Of a stretch of 64,000 nt of DNA, positions 54,165 through 63,200 are shown one piece after another. The notes under the pieces were generated by a model, which saw only the letters and a list, made by a program, of their open reading frames with translations, made no database searches and had not been told where the DNA came from. Source of the DNA: an uncultured Lachnospiraceae bacterium (GTDB lineage: Bacteria > Bacillota > Clostridia > Lachnospirales > Lachnospiraceae); assembly GCA_902768735.1 (NCBI GenBank), contig CACXMK010000031.1, forward strand, positions 1-64,000, read 5' to 3'. A program made the translations under genes and the position numbers. Position 1 is the stretch's first letter. Every line of letters begins with the position of its first letter.

Positions 54165-54189
54165 ATAGTTGTCAGAAAATATCGGCATT
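54142..54189. promoter_or_regulatory. Inverted repeat flanking the rnf -35 box
   Basis: AATGCCGA (54142-54149) and TCGGCATT (54182-54189), 8 bp each, 32 bp apart, one arm abutting the -10 box. It could be an operator for a dimeric or tetrameric regulator. It does not match the Rex consensus. Confidence 0.4.
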
Positions 54190-54272
54190 TAAATTGTTCC
54201 ATTTCGAGAGCAGTTTTGACAGATTCCCGATTTTTAAGGAACGTTTTTTTGCATATTCATTCCCTGATCACA

Positions 54273-55898
54273 TCAATCTGTCATACCATGAAGCTGGTCA
54301 AGAAACACAAATCTCCCCTCGATCCACTCATAAATGCTGCTGTTATCATTGAGAGTACTTCCGCTCCATTTTTCCTCATTCCTGCGCATCGCTCCGCTAT
54401 TAACAAGATATTCTTTTTGTTCCTCAAACATTCCTTCGATCAGATCGGGACCGATTCCCTCTTCTCTCCAGCTTTTCCATTTTGCATCCGCAAGACTCGC
54501 TGTATCCGCGTCAGCACGGATGAGCGCGGTATAGACATAATCCCTGTCATAGCGGAGTTTGTAGCTGTCCGTGCTGTCGGGAACAAATTTGGTGTTTCCG
54601 TTATCGGGATCCCATTTGAACGCATCTCCGAAAGTATAATTGAGGTCCCAGATCGTCTCGTTTAATGTATAGCCTCCCCTGCCGTTGCCATATGCTGCGA
54701 TATAGAGATTTTTCCATGTATTATCCGCGGCTCTCGTCATTTCGCAGAACAGTTCATGCAGCAGGAAATTCTCCATATTCAGTGAAATTCTCTGTTTTGT
54801 CAGCGTCGACAGGTCTCCTGTCTCAAAGACAAAATCCTGATATGCCTGAAGCGGCTCCCAGTTATAATAATCCTCTCCCGCTCCCGGATACTCGATCGAT
54901 GCGTATTCATATCCTTTTTGAAGCACCTCCCGATGTTCGCTGTAGTCGGTCAGTTTTCCCGGCAATTCCAATTCCTCTTTCCACTTACTGACCTTATAGA
55001 GAATATCCCCCTCGTTCATTCCCATGAGTTTTCTGTCTATGGGATACATCAGACCGTAGACGCCCATATATGCTCTGTTCATAAAAAGCTCTACGTATTC
55101 GATCAAGGGGGCTGCGACAGGATCCTTTTCCATTTGATTCAGACGTTTCCACAGATCGAAACAGACTTTTTCCCTCGAAAGGGTCTTGTCCGTGCTCAGG
55201 GAATTGAGGACCCAGTCATCGTCTTTTCTCAGTCCCAGAAAACTTACTTTTTTGTTATTTCCCCGGCTGTCATGCAGCTCGACCCGATAGCTTTTCTTAT
55301 CAAATAATACTGATGTGTTGCCGCGCACATGGAAAGTGCAGGCACATCGGTTGTATTCCTTTCTGTACGGATCCAATACCGATATCATTGCGACATGTTC
55401 TTCTTTTGCTTTGATCTCGCCATCCTCAAAAGAAATACATACCGCGGGCATTCCTGTAAACACAAGATCCCCTTCCATAAAACGATTTGAAAAGACAACC
55501 GAGATCTTATAAACAGTTCCTTCGAGAATACTGCTGCCGGCGTCCTCATTTCCATCGTGCAGGATACGGATCATTCCGGCACCGTCTGTCAAAGTAAGGT
55601 CTCCCTCCCATCCCTCTGTTTGGATAGACATTGGAAGATATACCGTATTCGTTCCGCTGTCGTATGGAACTTCGCATTTTTTACATCGCAATACGGAGGC
55701 GTCGAACGGTATCCGCTCCTTTCCGGCAATAGCTTGTTCATACTCTTTTTCGCTGACAAAATACGCCTTGACAGACCCCTCCTTATCGAAGAGATCTGTC
55801 AAGGCATTCTCAGCAGCGGTCCAAGCCGCTATGCACAATATGATCAGAACCAGCAGTAAACCATTCTTCTTCATTTTGCGATACACAAAGATTTCCAA
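54273..55898 (-). CDS. CotH-type protein kinase homologue, membrane-anchored
   Basis: CotH is an atypical protein kinase that phosphorylates spore-coat proteins. This 541-residue protein has an N-terminal hydrophobic segment (about 11-30) and the family motifs CTFHVRGNTS, KKSYRVEL, NSLSTDKTLSREKVCFDLW, FMNRAYMGVYGLM and NETIWDLNYTFGD (the catalytic Asp region). The true start may be GTG at 55886 (GGAAA 5 nt upstream) or ATG at 55874. Its neighbours are exopolysaccharide genes, so the target is probably an envelope component; this is inference. Confidence 0.85.
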   Translation of the reverse strand: MEIFVYRKMKKNGLLLVLIILCIAAWTAAENALTDLFDKEGSVKAYFVSEKEYEQAIAGKERIPFDASVLRCKKCEVPYDSGTNTVYLPMSIQTEGWEGDLTLTDGAGMIRILHDGNEDAGSSILEGTVYKISVVFSNRFMEGDLVFTGMPAVCISFEDGEIKAKEEHVAMISVLDPYRKEYNRCACTFHVRGNTSVLFDKKSYRVELHDSRGNNKKVSFLGLRKDDDWVLNSLSTDKTLSREKVCFDLWKRLNQMEKDPVAAPLIEYVELFMNRAYMGVYGLMYPIDRKLMGMNEGDILYKVSKWKEELELPGKLTDYSEHREVLQKGYEYASIEYPGAGEDYYNWEPLQAYQDFVFETGDLSTLTKQRISLNMENFLLHELFCEMTRAADNTWKNLYIAAYGNGRGGYTLNETIWDLNYTFGDAFKWDPDNGNTKFVPDSTDSYKLRYDRDYVYTALIRADADTASLADAKWKSWREEGIGPDLIEGMFEEQKEYLVNSGAMRRNEEKWSGSTLNDNSSIYEWIEGRFVFLDQLHGMTD

Positions 55899-55951
55899 AG
55901 CAGTGTCTTAAACAAAAACAAATGCGTTCCGGGAGTTGATCAGGAGTCAAT

Positions 55952-57289
55952 TTAGAAATAAACAGTACCAAGGATCTGTTTCCCGCTTTCCGCGAGTAAA
56001 GCGATCTCCCTGCGGACAGTGGAATAATCGGATTTCCCGATCTCTTCCGCAACGATCACTGCGTCTGTGCCGGCAATGCTCTTAAGTGCACCGGCATTAG
56101 TCATGATATCCGGGATCTGGACAAAGCTAAAGTCTGCTTCCTCGGCGAGCGCTTTTTCATTAAGTGTTCCGGCAAGATTCTCAATCTTCTTCGGTGATGC
56201 TGTGCCTACAACACCGATCTTGTGTCCCGAATCTTTTCCAAGGATATTGCCGAGTCTTGCAATGATGTAATCGGTCTCTCCTTCTTTTGCAGGCGCGTTC
56301 TCAGCCGAGAAATCAGCCAGTGTCTTTAAACCGTATTCGCCGTCGATCTCATCGGCTGTCAGGAGCTTTCCTTTCTGGATGATCATTGCCATAAAGAAGA
56401 TCATGGCAAGGATCATACCGCCGACCATTCCGACGATCCCCATCTTAATGCCGTTGACCAGCATATACTTTTTGGAATACTGAGGCACAGCGGGCGGTTT
56501 GACGAGGTTCGTGCTCTGGTTCTGCGCTGTATAGCAGGTAGTCTGCAGCTTGGCGAGAGCATCCTGCTGCTTCTGCTGATATGTCTGAAGCGTGGTATCC
56601 GTGATCGTCTGGGTACCCTTGTTATAAACGCTGATCGCATAATCACCCATTGCTGACGCTATGGTCTTATGCTTGGTCTCAAGAGCATTTATGATATCGT
56701 CCCTGATCTCCTCGGCAATCTCCTCCGTCTCGGAGATGACTGTAAGGCGCATCGTAGCACCCGTTGACGTCAGTTTAAACGTGACAAGTTCACGAAGATC
56801 GCTGACAGTCATATTATGCTTTGCTGCCACCTCTCCCAGAGAATTGCCGAAATAAACTTCGTTGTAAAGCGCGTTCTTGACAGCGGTGATCTCGTTTTCC
56901 GTGATCTCCCCGTCCTTGGGTGCTGTGATCTTCATATCTGCCGTAGATGTCGGACAGTGATAGGTGTCCAATTTCATCTTAGGCGAATTTTCACAGTAAT
57001 CCGACAGGTCCGCTATGCTCGCCTGGTAATCCGCGATACTCTTCTTATAGTCTTTGACGGAAGTCCTGTATGCGGTGAGTTTCGAGGTGTATGTGTCGTA
57101 GTCCTCGATCATTGCGTCTTTCTGGGAATGGATCGCATAGATCTTATAGCATCCGAAAAGGCCGCCCAGGAGAACGCCTGCGATCAGGATCAGTATCCAG
57201 TTCTTCAGCGCTCCGCGGACCAGCCTGATCAGACTGACCTGCCTTGTGTTGTTTTCTTCCCTGAAATCATAGAAATCTTTCTGTGTCAC
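55952..57289 (-). CDS. Wzz/YveK-type chain-length protein with a degenerate kinase-like C-terminus
   Basis: Polysaccharide co-polymerase of about 445 residues. Helix 1 (about 31-52) and helix 2 (about 285-308) enclose a long extracellular coiled part. After helix 2 a cytoplasmic domain resembles bacterial tyrosine kinases (KIGVVGTASPKKIENLAGTL, DAVIVAEEIGKSDYSTV, SGKQILGTVYF). The expected Walker A lysine motif (GEGKS/T) is replaced by PKKIEN, so it is likely inactive. GTG at 57289 with AGGAAAGG is the best start. Next to Wzx, Wzy and a transglutaminase gene. Confidence 0.85.
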   Translation of the reverse strand: MTQKDFYDFREENNTRQVSLIRLVRGALKNWILILIAGVLLGGLFGCYKIYAIHSQKDAMIEDYDTYTSKLTAYRTSVKDYKKSIADYQASIADLSDYCENSPKMKLDTYHCPTSTADMKITAPKDGEITENEITAVKNALYNEVYFGNSLGEVAAKHNMTVSDLRELVTFKLTSTGATMRLTVISETEEIAEEIRDDIINALETKHKTIASAMGDYAISVYNKGTQTITDTTLQTYQQKQQDALAKLQTTCYTAQNQSTNLVKPPAVPQYSKKYMLVNGIKMGIVGMVGGMILAMIFFMAMIIQKGKLLTADEIDGEYGLKTLADFSAENAPAKEGETDYIIARLGNILGKDSGHKIGVVGTASPKKIENLAGTLNEKALAEEADFSFVQIPDIMTNAGALKSIAGTDAVIVAEEIGKSDYSTVRREIALLAESGKQILGTVYF

Positions 57290-57367
57290 AATACTTTCCT
57301 TTCCTGCTTTGCGCAATTGCCTTATCTAAAACTATGCAGACAATACAAATGCCTTTCACTCAGCACT

Positions 57368-58261
57368 TTATTCAGAAACCGGTATCATAAGACCTATGCC
57401 TTTCGTCTCTCTGCGGTGATCCCCGTTCATTTCCTCTGTCGTCAGGTCAAAATACTCTCTTTCCCTGCCGGATGAAGCATCAAATGTGATATCCGTTTCA
57501 TGCCATGCGCCATCCCAGTACACCGTATTCCATACATGGGCTGCTCCTTCGCATTCGCCGGGGATCACAATACAGTCGATCCCGCACCGCCCAAGAAGAT
57601 ATTTGTATGCCAGCGCGAATCCGTCACATACGGCGCTCTTTTCAGCAATCGCCCCGTACGCCGTGTGTTCGTTCCGAAGTTCCGGATCATAAAGGGCTTC
57701 TTCTGTATAATCTGTATTTTCTATGAGAAGATCATAGAGGACCGATGGAATCTCATTTTCGCCGGTATCTTTTGAGATTTCCTGCAATAGCAAATCCGCC
57801 GCATCGAGAAACGCCTTCTCATACTCTTCCAGCTCCTCCGCGGACCTGAAAAGGGGGATCACGCCAACCGCATCGGCATACAGATCATCCCCTGATCCGC
57901 TCACCCTGAAGCGGTACGTTCTGTCAAGCCAGAACATCTCGGGGTGATCGTAAAGGAATCCCTGATAGACACTGTCAAGCTCTGAAACAGGTAGCTGTAC
58001 AGTGTTGCCCTCTTCGTCAGTAATCTCTTTCAGATCATCGCTGAACGGTTCCCCGGCCAAATCTCTGAATGCATCATAGGCGTTCCTGTGTGTCTTGTCA
58101 AACTGCTCATAAAACCATTCTGTCGCGTTTTTTTCTGCGCCGCCGGCTTTTTGTGAAAAGCTTCCGCATCCCATCAAACAGATGATCATGATCAGAAAGA
58201 GCATTATCGCGGATGCCGCCTTCATGCGGACCGCGCCCGCCCCCCTGTCTCTGCCGTTCAT
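57368..58261 (-). CDS. Lipoprotein with transglutaminase-like domain
   Basis: About 297 residues. The N-terminal lipoprotein signal ends at LMGC (about residue 31 of the ATG at 58261). The transglutaminase-like core has Cys in AVCDGFALAYKYLL, His in GAAHVWNTVYW and Asp in HETDITFD, a full triad. The start overlaps the wzx-like stop by 4 nt (ATGA) and follows AAGGAC. The longer frame to 58474 is rejected. Substrate unknown; protease or cross-linking activity outside the cell is possible. Confidence 0.88.
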   Translation of the reverse strand: MNGRDRGAGAVRMKAASAIMLFLIMIICLMGCGSFSQKAGGAEKNATEWFYEQFDKTHRNAYDAFRDLAGEPFSDDLKEITDEEGNTVQLPVSELDSVYQGFLYDHPEMFWLDRTYRFRVSGSGDDLYADAVGVIPLFRSAEELEEYEKAFLDAADLLLQEISKDTGENEIPSVLYDLLIENTDYTEEALYDPELRNEHTAYGAIAEKSAVCDGFALAYKYLLGRCGIDCIVIPGECEGAAHVWNTVYWDGAWHETDITFDASSGREREYFDLTTEEMNGDHRRETKGIGLMIPVSE

Positions 58262-59724
58262 CTGTCCTTCTTTCTTATGGGAAATCTCTTTCCGAGGATC
58301 TTTCCCACAACAATCTCCGACACAAAGGTATCTCGAAGCAGAACGATCACCGCGCAGTATACAATGAAACCAACCGCCACTTCCAAGAGCAGCGCGATCA
58401 CGTTCGAAGAAATGCCACGGTCCAGTATCTTGATGACTGTAAGCATAAGGATACCTGCCACAAGTTTCTTCCATCCCTCTCTCACAAGATCCTCACCTGT
58501 CAGATAGCCTTTACAGAACTTGAAATAAAGCACTGTGATAACGCCTTCTGCGATCAGAGAAGCAACAATAGCGCCATAACCCCAGAATCGCGGGATCAGG
58601 ATCAGGTTGAGCGTTAAGTTTACAATCGCGCCGATGATGATGAATTTTGCGCTCAGTTTCCTGTTTCCTGACGGCGTATAATACTGTGATCCAAGGCAGT
58701 TGCTGACGCCGATGATGATCACGATCGGGCTCATCAGCATGAGCATTGTGATGACCCTGTCATAGCCGGCCCCCAGAAAGATCGGAACAAACCTTCGCGC
58801 GACGCCGATCAGGCCAAAACAGATGCCAATCCCCATAAAAAGAATATAGTTAATGGAATCCCTGATCCTTCTCTTGATCTCATCATACTTCTCTTCCGCG
58901 AAGAGATATGCGATCCTCGATCCGAGAACCATGTTGAGTGACGAGAAAGTGAGCGCTTTCATCATATTGATGATCTGCATCGTATAGTGATAGCAGCCGT
59001 TTTCCGCTTTGTTCTGCGTGATCACGCCGATCAGTGTCCTGTCAAGGACCGTATAGACGCTTGTCGCTATAGATGGTACAAAATAGATCAGCGTCTCGTG
59101 AAAATGATGACGGAAATGCAGCTTTTTAAAATCAACCTTTGTGATAAAACGGGGAACATAGAGCCACATCGAAAGGTTGCCCAACATCGTCGAAGCCGTA
59201 ATGATGATGATATACAAAAGCAGATCATCCTGCTTCTTTACGAACAGAAACATCAGGGCAACGCCTATAAGTTTGCACGCCGCGTTCTTTGTGACAGTAT
59301 ACTTAAACTGCTCCATCCCGGCAAAAAACCAGGAAATGTCAAACATCGTTGAGAACAGTCCCATCGTCAGCACAAGATAGATCACCTTATACTGATTGGT
59401 CAGCGCAATAAAGACAAACCACACAGCAATACAGGCTGCAGACGTCATGACTGTCATGAGCTCGATCTCCCAAAACAGTATGCTCCTCTGCTTCTCGTCG
59501 CCGCGAACCCGTGCGATCTCCCTTGCGCCGTAAGTCGCGGTGCCCAGCGCCGCGAACATCGCGAAATACGTCTGTATGGAATTTGTATAATCGTAGATAC
59601 CGCTCTGGTCAGGCCCAAGAACTCTTGCAATATAGGGCGCCGTGATGAGCGGAAGGATGATCAGCAAAACCTGATAAAGCGTGCTGATCGCAATATTCTT
59701 TTTAAGACTCGGCTCCGTACTCAA
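58258..59724 (-). CDS. Polysaccharide flippase (Wzx/MATE-like)
   Basis: Membrane transporter of 488 residues with about 12-14 helices that moves lipid-linked repeat units across the membrane. Family features: the start NIAISTLYQVLLIILPLITAPYIARVLGP and YGAREIARVRG, with a basic C-terminal tail (FPIRKKD). The start is TTG at 59724 with GGAG, overlapping the wzy-like gene by 23 bp. Part of the surface-polysaccharide cluster. Confidence 0.92.
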   Translation of the reverse strand: MSTEPSLKKNIAISTLYQVLLIILPLITAPYIARVLGPDQSGIYDYTNSIQTYFAMFAALGTATYGAREIARVRGDEKQRSILFWEIELMTVMTSAACIAVWFVFIALTNQYKVIYLVLTMGLFSTMFDISWFFAGMEQFKYTVTKNAACKLIGVALMFLFVKKQDDLLLYIIIITASTMLGNLSMWLYVPRFITKVDFKKLHFRHHFHETLIYFVPSIATSVYTVLDRTLIGVITQNKAENGCYHYTMQIINMMKALTFSSLNMVLGSRIAYLFAEEKYDEIKRRIRDSINYILFMGIGICFGLIGVARRFVPIFLGAGYDRVITMLMLMSPIVIIIGVSNCLGSQYYTPSGNRKLSAKFIIIGAIVNLTLNLILIPRFWGYGAIVASLIAEGVITVLYFKFCKGYLTGEDLVREGWKKLVAGILMLTVIKILDRGISSNVIALLLEVAVGFIVYCAVIVLLRDTFVSEIVVGKILGKRFPIRKKDR

Positions 59725-60994
59725 TTCGTCTCCTCTTGCTCCCTATGCTGCTCCTAATTCCCGGTTTGTGCCGCTTTCGTCTGTGCCACTTTATCAGATC
59801 CAGCGCGTACCAGAACGCAAGGAAACTCCCGCTCTCCGTCGGAGATAGAAGAAGGTTATTGAACGCGGAATAGATCGCTATACAGATGAGCCAAATCGCA
59901 AGGACTTTGTCGCGCTCAATGATAGCCGCATAGAGGATGATGCTGTAATACACCAGGATGATGATCAAAACGATCAGACCGTAATTGATCAGGTTCTTCA
60001 TGTAACCGCTGTCGATGTAAAAATAATCACCCTTTGACATATCCGTGTTCTCTTTGATCTGAATCCCGAAGAGATGCACGCCGTACTTTTTCAGTCCCTG
60101 ATTGGCAAGCGCCACCCTGTTATGGGTCAGGTCGTTGAACTTTTTCAGGAGTTTATTTTTGGAAGTGTACACCAAGCAAAGCCGATACGTCGCAATTGCC
60201 ATGACCGGAAATACAACTACCGCTGCGATGCGGTTAAACGCGTTGTTATTTAACACGGGAGCCCTGAGTTTGATCACGATCACATAGAGGAACAGACACA
60301 AAAGCCCTACCGCGAAAGGCAGCGAGGTATCTGTAATAACATAGATCCAAATCTCCATTGCCGCCAGAAAGACAAGCATCAACCAAGGGACCTCTCTGCG
60401 TTTTGCATAGTTACCTCCGGTTCCTTCGCGGTCCGGATCGGTAAACGCGTACAAGCCGCAGAAAAGGATGTTATTAAAGTAGATGGCGGCGTAAGAAACA
60501 TAGTTGAAGTTCAGGTATTCTCTAACGCGCTCCCTGTAGACTTCTCTCGAAACAGAGTGAATACCGATCCTGTCAAGCAGCACAGGGGTTGTCCACAGGA
60601 CGACACAGGACCAAAAGAGCACCTTACAGATCCGCCTGAAAGAGATGTTTCTCGCCCCATAGATCAACAGCAAAGCCTGTATCAGCGGCATTCCTGTATT
60701 GATATTTCTCTGAACGACTATAAAAACCGCTGCCGCCGTCAGCACCACAGCCAATGCTTTCCTCTCGATCGTCTTTTCGGTCAGGACGATCTTGATCATA
60801 AAAATGAGCATGCAAAAATAGCGTACGGCTGTTGGAAGCTTTCCGCTATAAAAATCTGCATATATTGTCCTGCTCATATAAAACTGTGCCAGCCACAGTA
60901 CAAGCCCTGTAAAATAGAGGATCTCCTCCAGGCTTATCCTGGTCCCTCTTTCTTCGAGCCTGACCGTTGACTGGCGGTAATCGTTTATTACCAT
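59702..60994 (-). CDS. O-antigen/exopolysaccharide polymerase-like membrane protein (Wzy-like)
   Basis: Polytopic membrane protein of 430 residues with about ten helices, a long loop near the C-terminal third (KKYGVHLFGIQIKEN) and a basic end. Wzy proteins share topology rather than sequence; the position next to a Wzx-type flippase and a Wzz-type protein supports this role. The start follows AAGGA. It is separated from the DUF4422 gene by 152 bp filled with tandem repeats. Confidence 0.8.
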   Translation of the reverse strand: MVINDYRQSTVRLEERGTRISLEEILYFTGLVLWLAQFYMSRTIYADFYSGKLPTAVRYFCMLIFMIKIVLTEKTIERKALAVVLTAAAVFIVVQRNINTGMPLIQALLLIYGARNISFRRICKVLFWSCVVLWTTPVLLDRIGIHSVSREVYRERVREYLNFNYVSYAAIYFNNILFCGLYAFTDPDREGTGGNYAKRREVPWLMLVFLAAMEIWIYVITDTSLPFAVGLLCLFLYVIVIKLRAPVLNNNAFNRIAAVVVFPVMAIATYRLCLVYTSKNKLLKKFNDLTHNRVALANQGLKKYGVHLFGIQIKENTDMSKGDYFYIDSGYMKNLINYGLIVLIIILVYYSIILYAAIIERDKVLAIWLICIAIYSAFNNLLLSPTESGSFLAFWYALDLIKWHRRKRHKPGIRSSIGSKRRRIEYGAES

Positions 60995-61026
60995 GTGGAT
61001 CCGTCCTTGAATAATAAGCTTTCTGA

Positions 61027-61158
61027 TCCTAATGATCTCTTCCTAATGATCTCTTCCTAATGATCTCTTCCTAATAATCACTTCCTAATTGATCTCTGAT
61101 CTGAAAGATTGATCTCTGATCTGAAAGCCCTGGTTTAAAAGCTCTGTTAAAAGCTTTC
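61027..61158. repeat. Composite tandem repeats between the DUF4422 and Wzy-like genes
   Basis: Five units of 14 bp TCCTAATGATCTCT (61027-61040, 61041-61054, 61055-61068, degenerate 61069-61082 and 61083-61096), then two 20-bp units GATCTCTGATCTGAAAGMYY (61091-61110, 61111-61130), then TTAAAAGCT twice, once over the stop codon at 61147-61149. Confidence 0.9.
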
Positions 61159-61977
61159 GCTGTACTTCTTATGGAAGAACTTCGCCTTCAGGAAAGACAC
61201 ACCCTTCTTTGCCCAGTTGACCTTCTCAATATACACAAGCGGAAGGACCTTGATCGAAGAGGTGCTGATCGCGCCCGTATCGATCTGTCTGTCAAGCCAC
61301 ACATTGAAGATGATCTCGCTGATCCGGCCATAGAGACGGCCCTCAAACGCATCTAACAGACTGTCGTCGATCCTGGTCTCAAGTTCTTCCAGAATATCGA
61401 ACAGCCATGTGCAGTAAATATTGAAGTGCGCGCGGTCCATGATCAACATGTTGAACATATAGCCGTGCGTCTGATCCATCACTTTGTCGTAAGACTCGAG
61501 ATACTCCGGGTATCTCTCCGAAAGGATCGCCCGGGTCGCGTCCAGGTGTTCCGCATAGTGCGTGTGGGCATAGTGCGAATACAAGGTCTCGATCATGTAG
61601 CGCTGCGGTCTGGGCACAAATACTTCGTACTTGCCAAGCATCGGTTCGAGTTCCTTGCTTGTCAGGATTGAATCGAACAGATCCTTGCCCTTGTTCTTTC
61701 CGCCAAAATACCGCCTGTAATGCACCAGGCCTATGTAATCGCTGTTCAGGTTCTTCCATGCCCAGTAAATCCCGGTCAGCTCACAGTATCGAGGATTCTT
61801 GATAGAGATATTATCCCCCTCGTTGTCCTTCTGGTAGCCGAAGTCAAGAGGATTCCCCTTGGCATCCCGTTTTCCCTCTGCTCCCACGTGTACCGGCAGG
61901 TAGAGCGGGTCGCTGGGCATTCTGTACTTTTTATGCGTAGCTACGACGATCGTAGCGGTGAAAGGTTTCTCTGACAT
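61147..61977 (-). CDS. DUF4422 family glycosyltransferase
   Basis: DUF4422 proteins are GT-A-like sugar transferases in capsule and exopolysaccharide loci. About 276 residues: ATIVVATHKKYRMP at the start, NISIKNPRYCELTG, IYWAWKNLNSDYIGLVHYRRYF and EVFVPRPQRY, then YMFNMLIMDR. The ATG at 61977 follows GGAG by 6 nt. The C-terminal Lys-rich helix could bind the membrane. The sugar is unknown. Confidence 0.9.
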   Translation of the reverse strand: MSEKPFTATIVVATHKKYRMPSDPLYLPVHVGAEGKRDAKGNPLDFGYQKDNEGDNISIKNPRYCELTGIYWAWKNLNSDYIGLVHYRRYFGGKNKGKDLFDSILTSKELEPMLGKYEVFVPRPQRYMIETLYSHYAHTHYAEHLDATRAILSERYPEYLESYDKVMDQTHGYMFNMLIMDRAHFNIYCTWLFDILEELETRIDDSLLDAFEGRLYGRISEIIFNVWLDRQIDTGAISTSSIKVLPLVYIEKVNWAKKGVSFLKAKFFHKKYSESF

Positions 61978-62013
61978 TTCTGACTCCAAGACAATAGATA
62001 GTTTACCATTTCA

Positions 62014-62043
62014 ATACTATCACATCGCTGTGCTCTTTTTCAA
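62014..62043 (-). promoter_or_regulatory. Promoter of the exopolysaccharide cluster
   Basis: On the minus strand TTGAAA (62038-62043), 18 nt, TAGTAT (62014-62019), 37 bp before the DUF4422 start. Confidence 0.6.
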
Positions 62044-62077
62044 TAACAAGACTTAATAATCAGGCTGCAATAAAAGC

Positions 62078-63121
62078 TCAATAAAAAAAGCAGGCATCGC
62101 CGAAGGAAAAGAACCTATAACCGGATTCGATCGCTTTCTGATAAGCAGCCAGGACATTCTCTCTTCCCGCGAATGCAGACACCAGCATGACGAGTGTGGA
62201 TTCGGGGAGATGGAAATTCGTGATCAGCGCATCCATGACTTTGAATCTGTATCCGGGGTAAATAAAGATCGACGTATCGTCGGCTCCCGCATGAACGATC
62301 CCGTTTTCGTCCGATGCGCTCTCTACAGTCCTGCACGCGGTCGTTCCGACGCAGATCACGCGGTGTCCCTCCGCATGGGTGCGGTTAATGAGCTCTGCCG
62401 CTTCCTCCGAGACGTTGTACCACTCCGAATGCATGTGGTGGCTCGTGACATCTTCTACTTTGACGGGCCTGAACGTTCCCAGTCCGACATGCAGCGTCAC
62501 AAATACCGTCCTGACTCCCATTTCCCGGATCTGTTCAAGAAGCTCCTTCGTAAAATGAAGTCCTGCAGTAGGTGCCGCCGCGCTTCCCTCATATTTGGCG
62601 TAGACTGTCTGGTACCTGTTTCTGTCTCCCAGTTTATGCGTGATATAGGGCGGGAGCGGCATCTCTCCCAATCTGTCGAGTACTTCCTCAAAGATCCCAT
62701 CGTATTCAAATTCCACCAGCCGGTTTCCCTCGTCGAGGATATCTCTGATAACAGCTTTAAGGCTCCCATCGCCGAATACAACGCGCGCGCCGGGTCTTAG
62801 TTTTTTTCCCGGTTTCACAAGTGTCTCCCATTGCTTCTCGCCAAGGCGCTTCAGAAGAAGGACCTCAACGCTTGCTCCGGTCCCCTCTTTGGTTCCGAGC
62901 AGTCTTGCCGGGATGACCTTTGTATCATTCAATACCAGTGTATCCCCCGGCCTTAAGTACTCAGTGATCTCGCGGAAGACCCTGTGTTCAATTCCGCCAT
63001 TCTCCCTGTTCATTACAAGGAGCCGGGAAGATGCTCTGTCCGCAAGGGGATCCTGCGCGATCAGTTCCTGCGGCAGGTCAAAATAGTAATCTGATGTCTT
63101 TTGTCCGGTGATCTGTTCCAT
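62078..63121 (-). CDS. queA: S-adenosylmethionine:tRNA ribosyltransferase-isomerase QueA
   Basis: Builds epoxyqueuosine on tRNA from preQ1. 347 residues; family landmarks [26 protein letters not shown] stretch, [40 protein letters not shown] and [18 protein letters not shown]. The start has a weak GAGTGAAAG site. It follows the aminopeptidase gene by 78 bp that hold short duplications. Confidence 0.97.
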   Translation of the reverse strand: MEQITGQKTSDYYFDLPQELIAQDPLADRASSRLLVMNRENGGIEHRVFREITEYLRPGDTLVLNDTKVIPARLLGTKEGTGASVEVLLLKRLGEKQWETLVKPGKKLRPGARVVFGDGSLKAVIRDILDEGNRLVEFEYDGIFEEVLDRLGEMPLPPYITHKLGDRNRYQTVYAKYEGSAAAPTAGLHFTKELLEQIREMGVRTVFVTLHVGLGTFRPVKVEDVTSHHMHSEWYNVSEEAAELINRTHAEGHRVICVGTTACRTVESASDENGIVHAGADDTSIFIYPGYRFKVMDALITNFHLPESTLVMLVSAFAGRENVLAAYQKAIESGYRFFSFGDACFFY

Positions 63122-63142
63122 TCTGCTTTCACTCTTGGTTTC

Positions 63143-63200
63143 GTAATCGATATCCGTATGGATATCCGTTTTTCATGTATCCGCGCTTATCCGCGGTCTT
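63143..63200. repeat. Short duplications after the aminopeptidase stop codon
   Basis: Two copies of ATATCCGT(A/T)-type 9-12 bp units (near 63149-63170) and two of TATCCGCG (near 63178-63195), immediately before the M18 stop codon at 63200-63202. Confidence 0.6.

Noticed and set aside
54142..54189. Rex operator at rnf
   Set aside because: The repeat does not resemble TTGTTAAN4TTAACAA.
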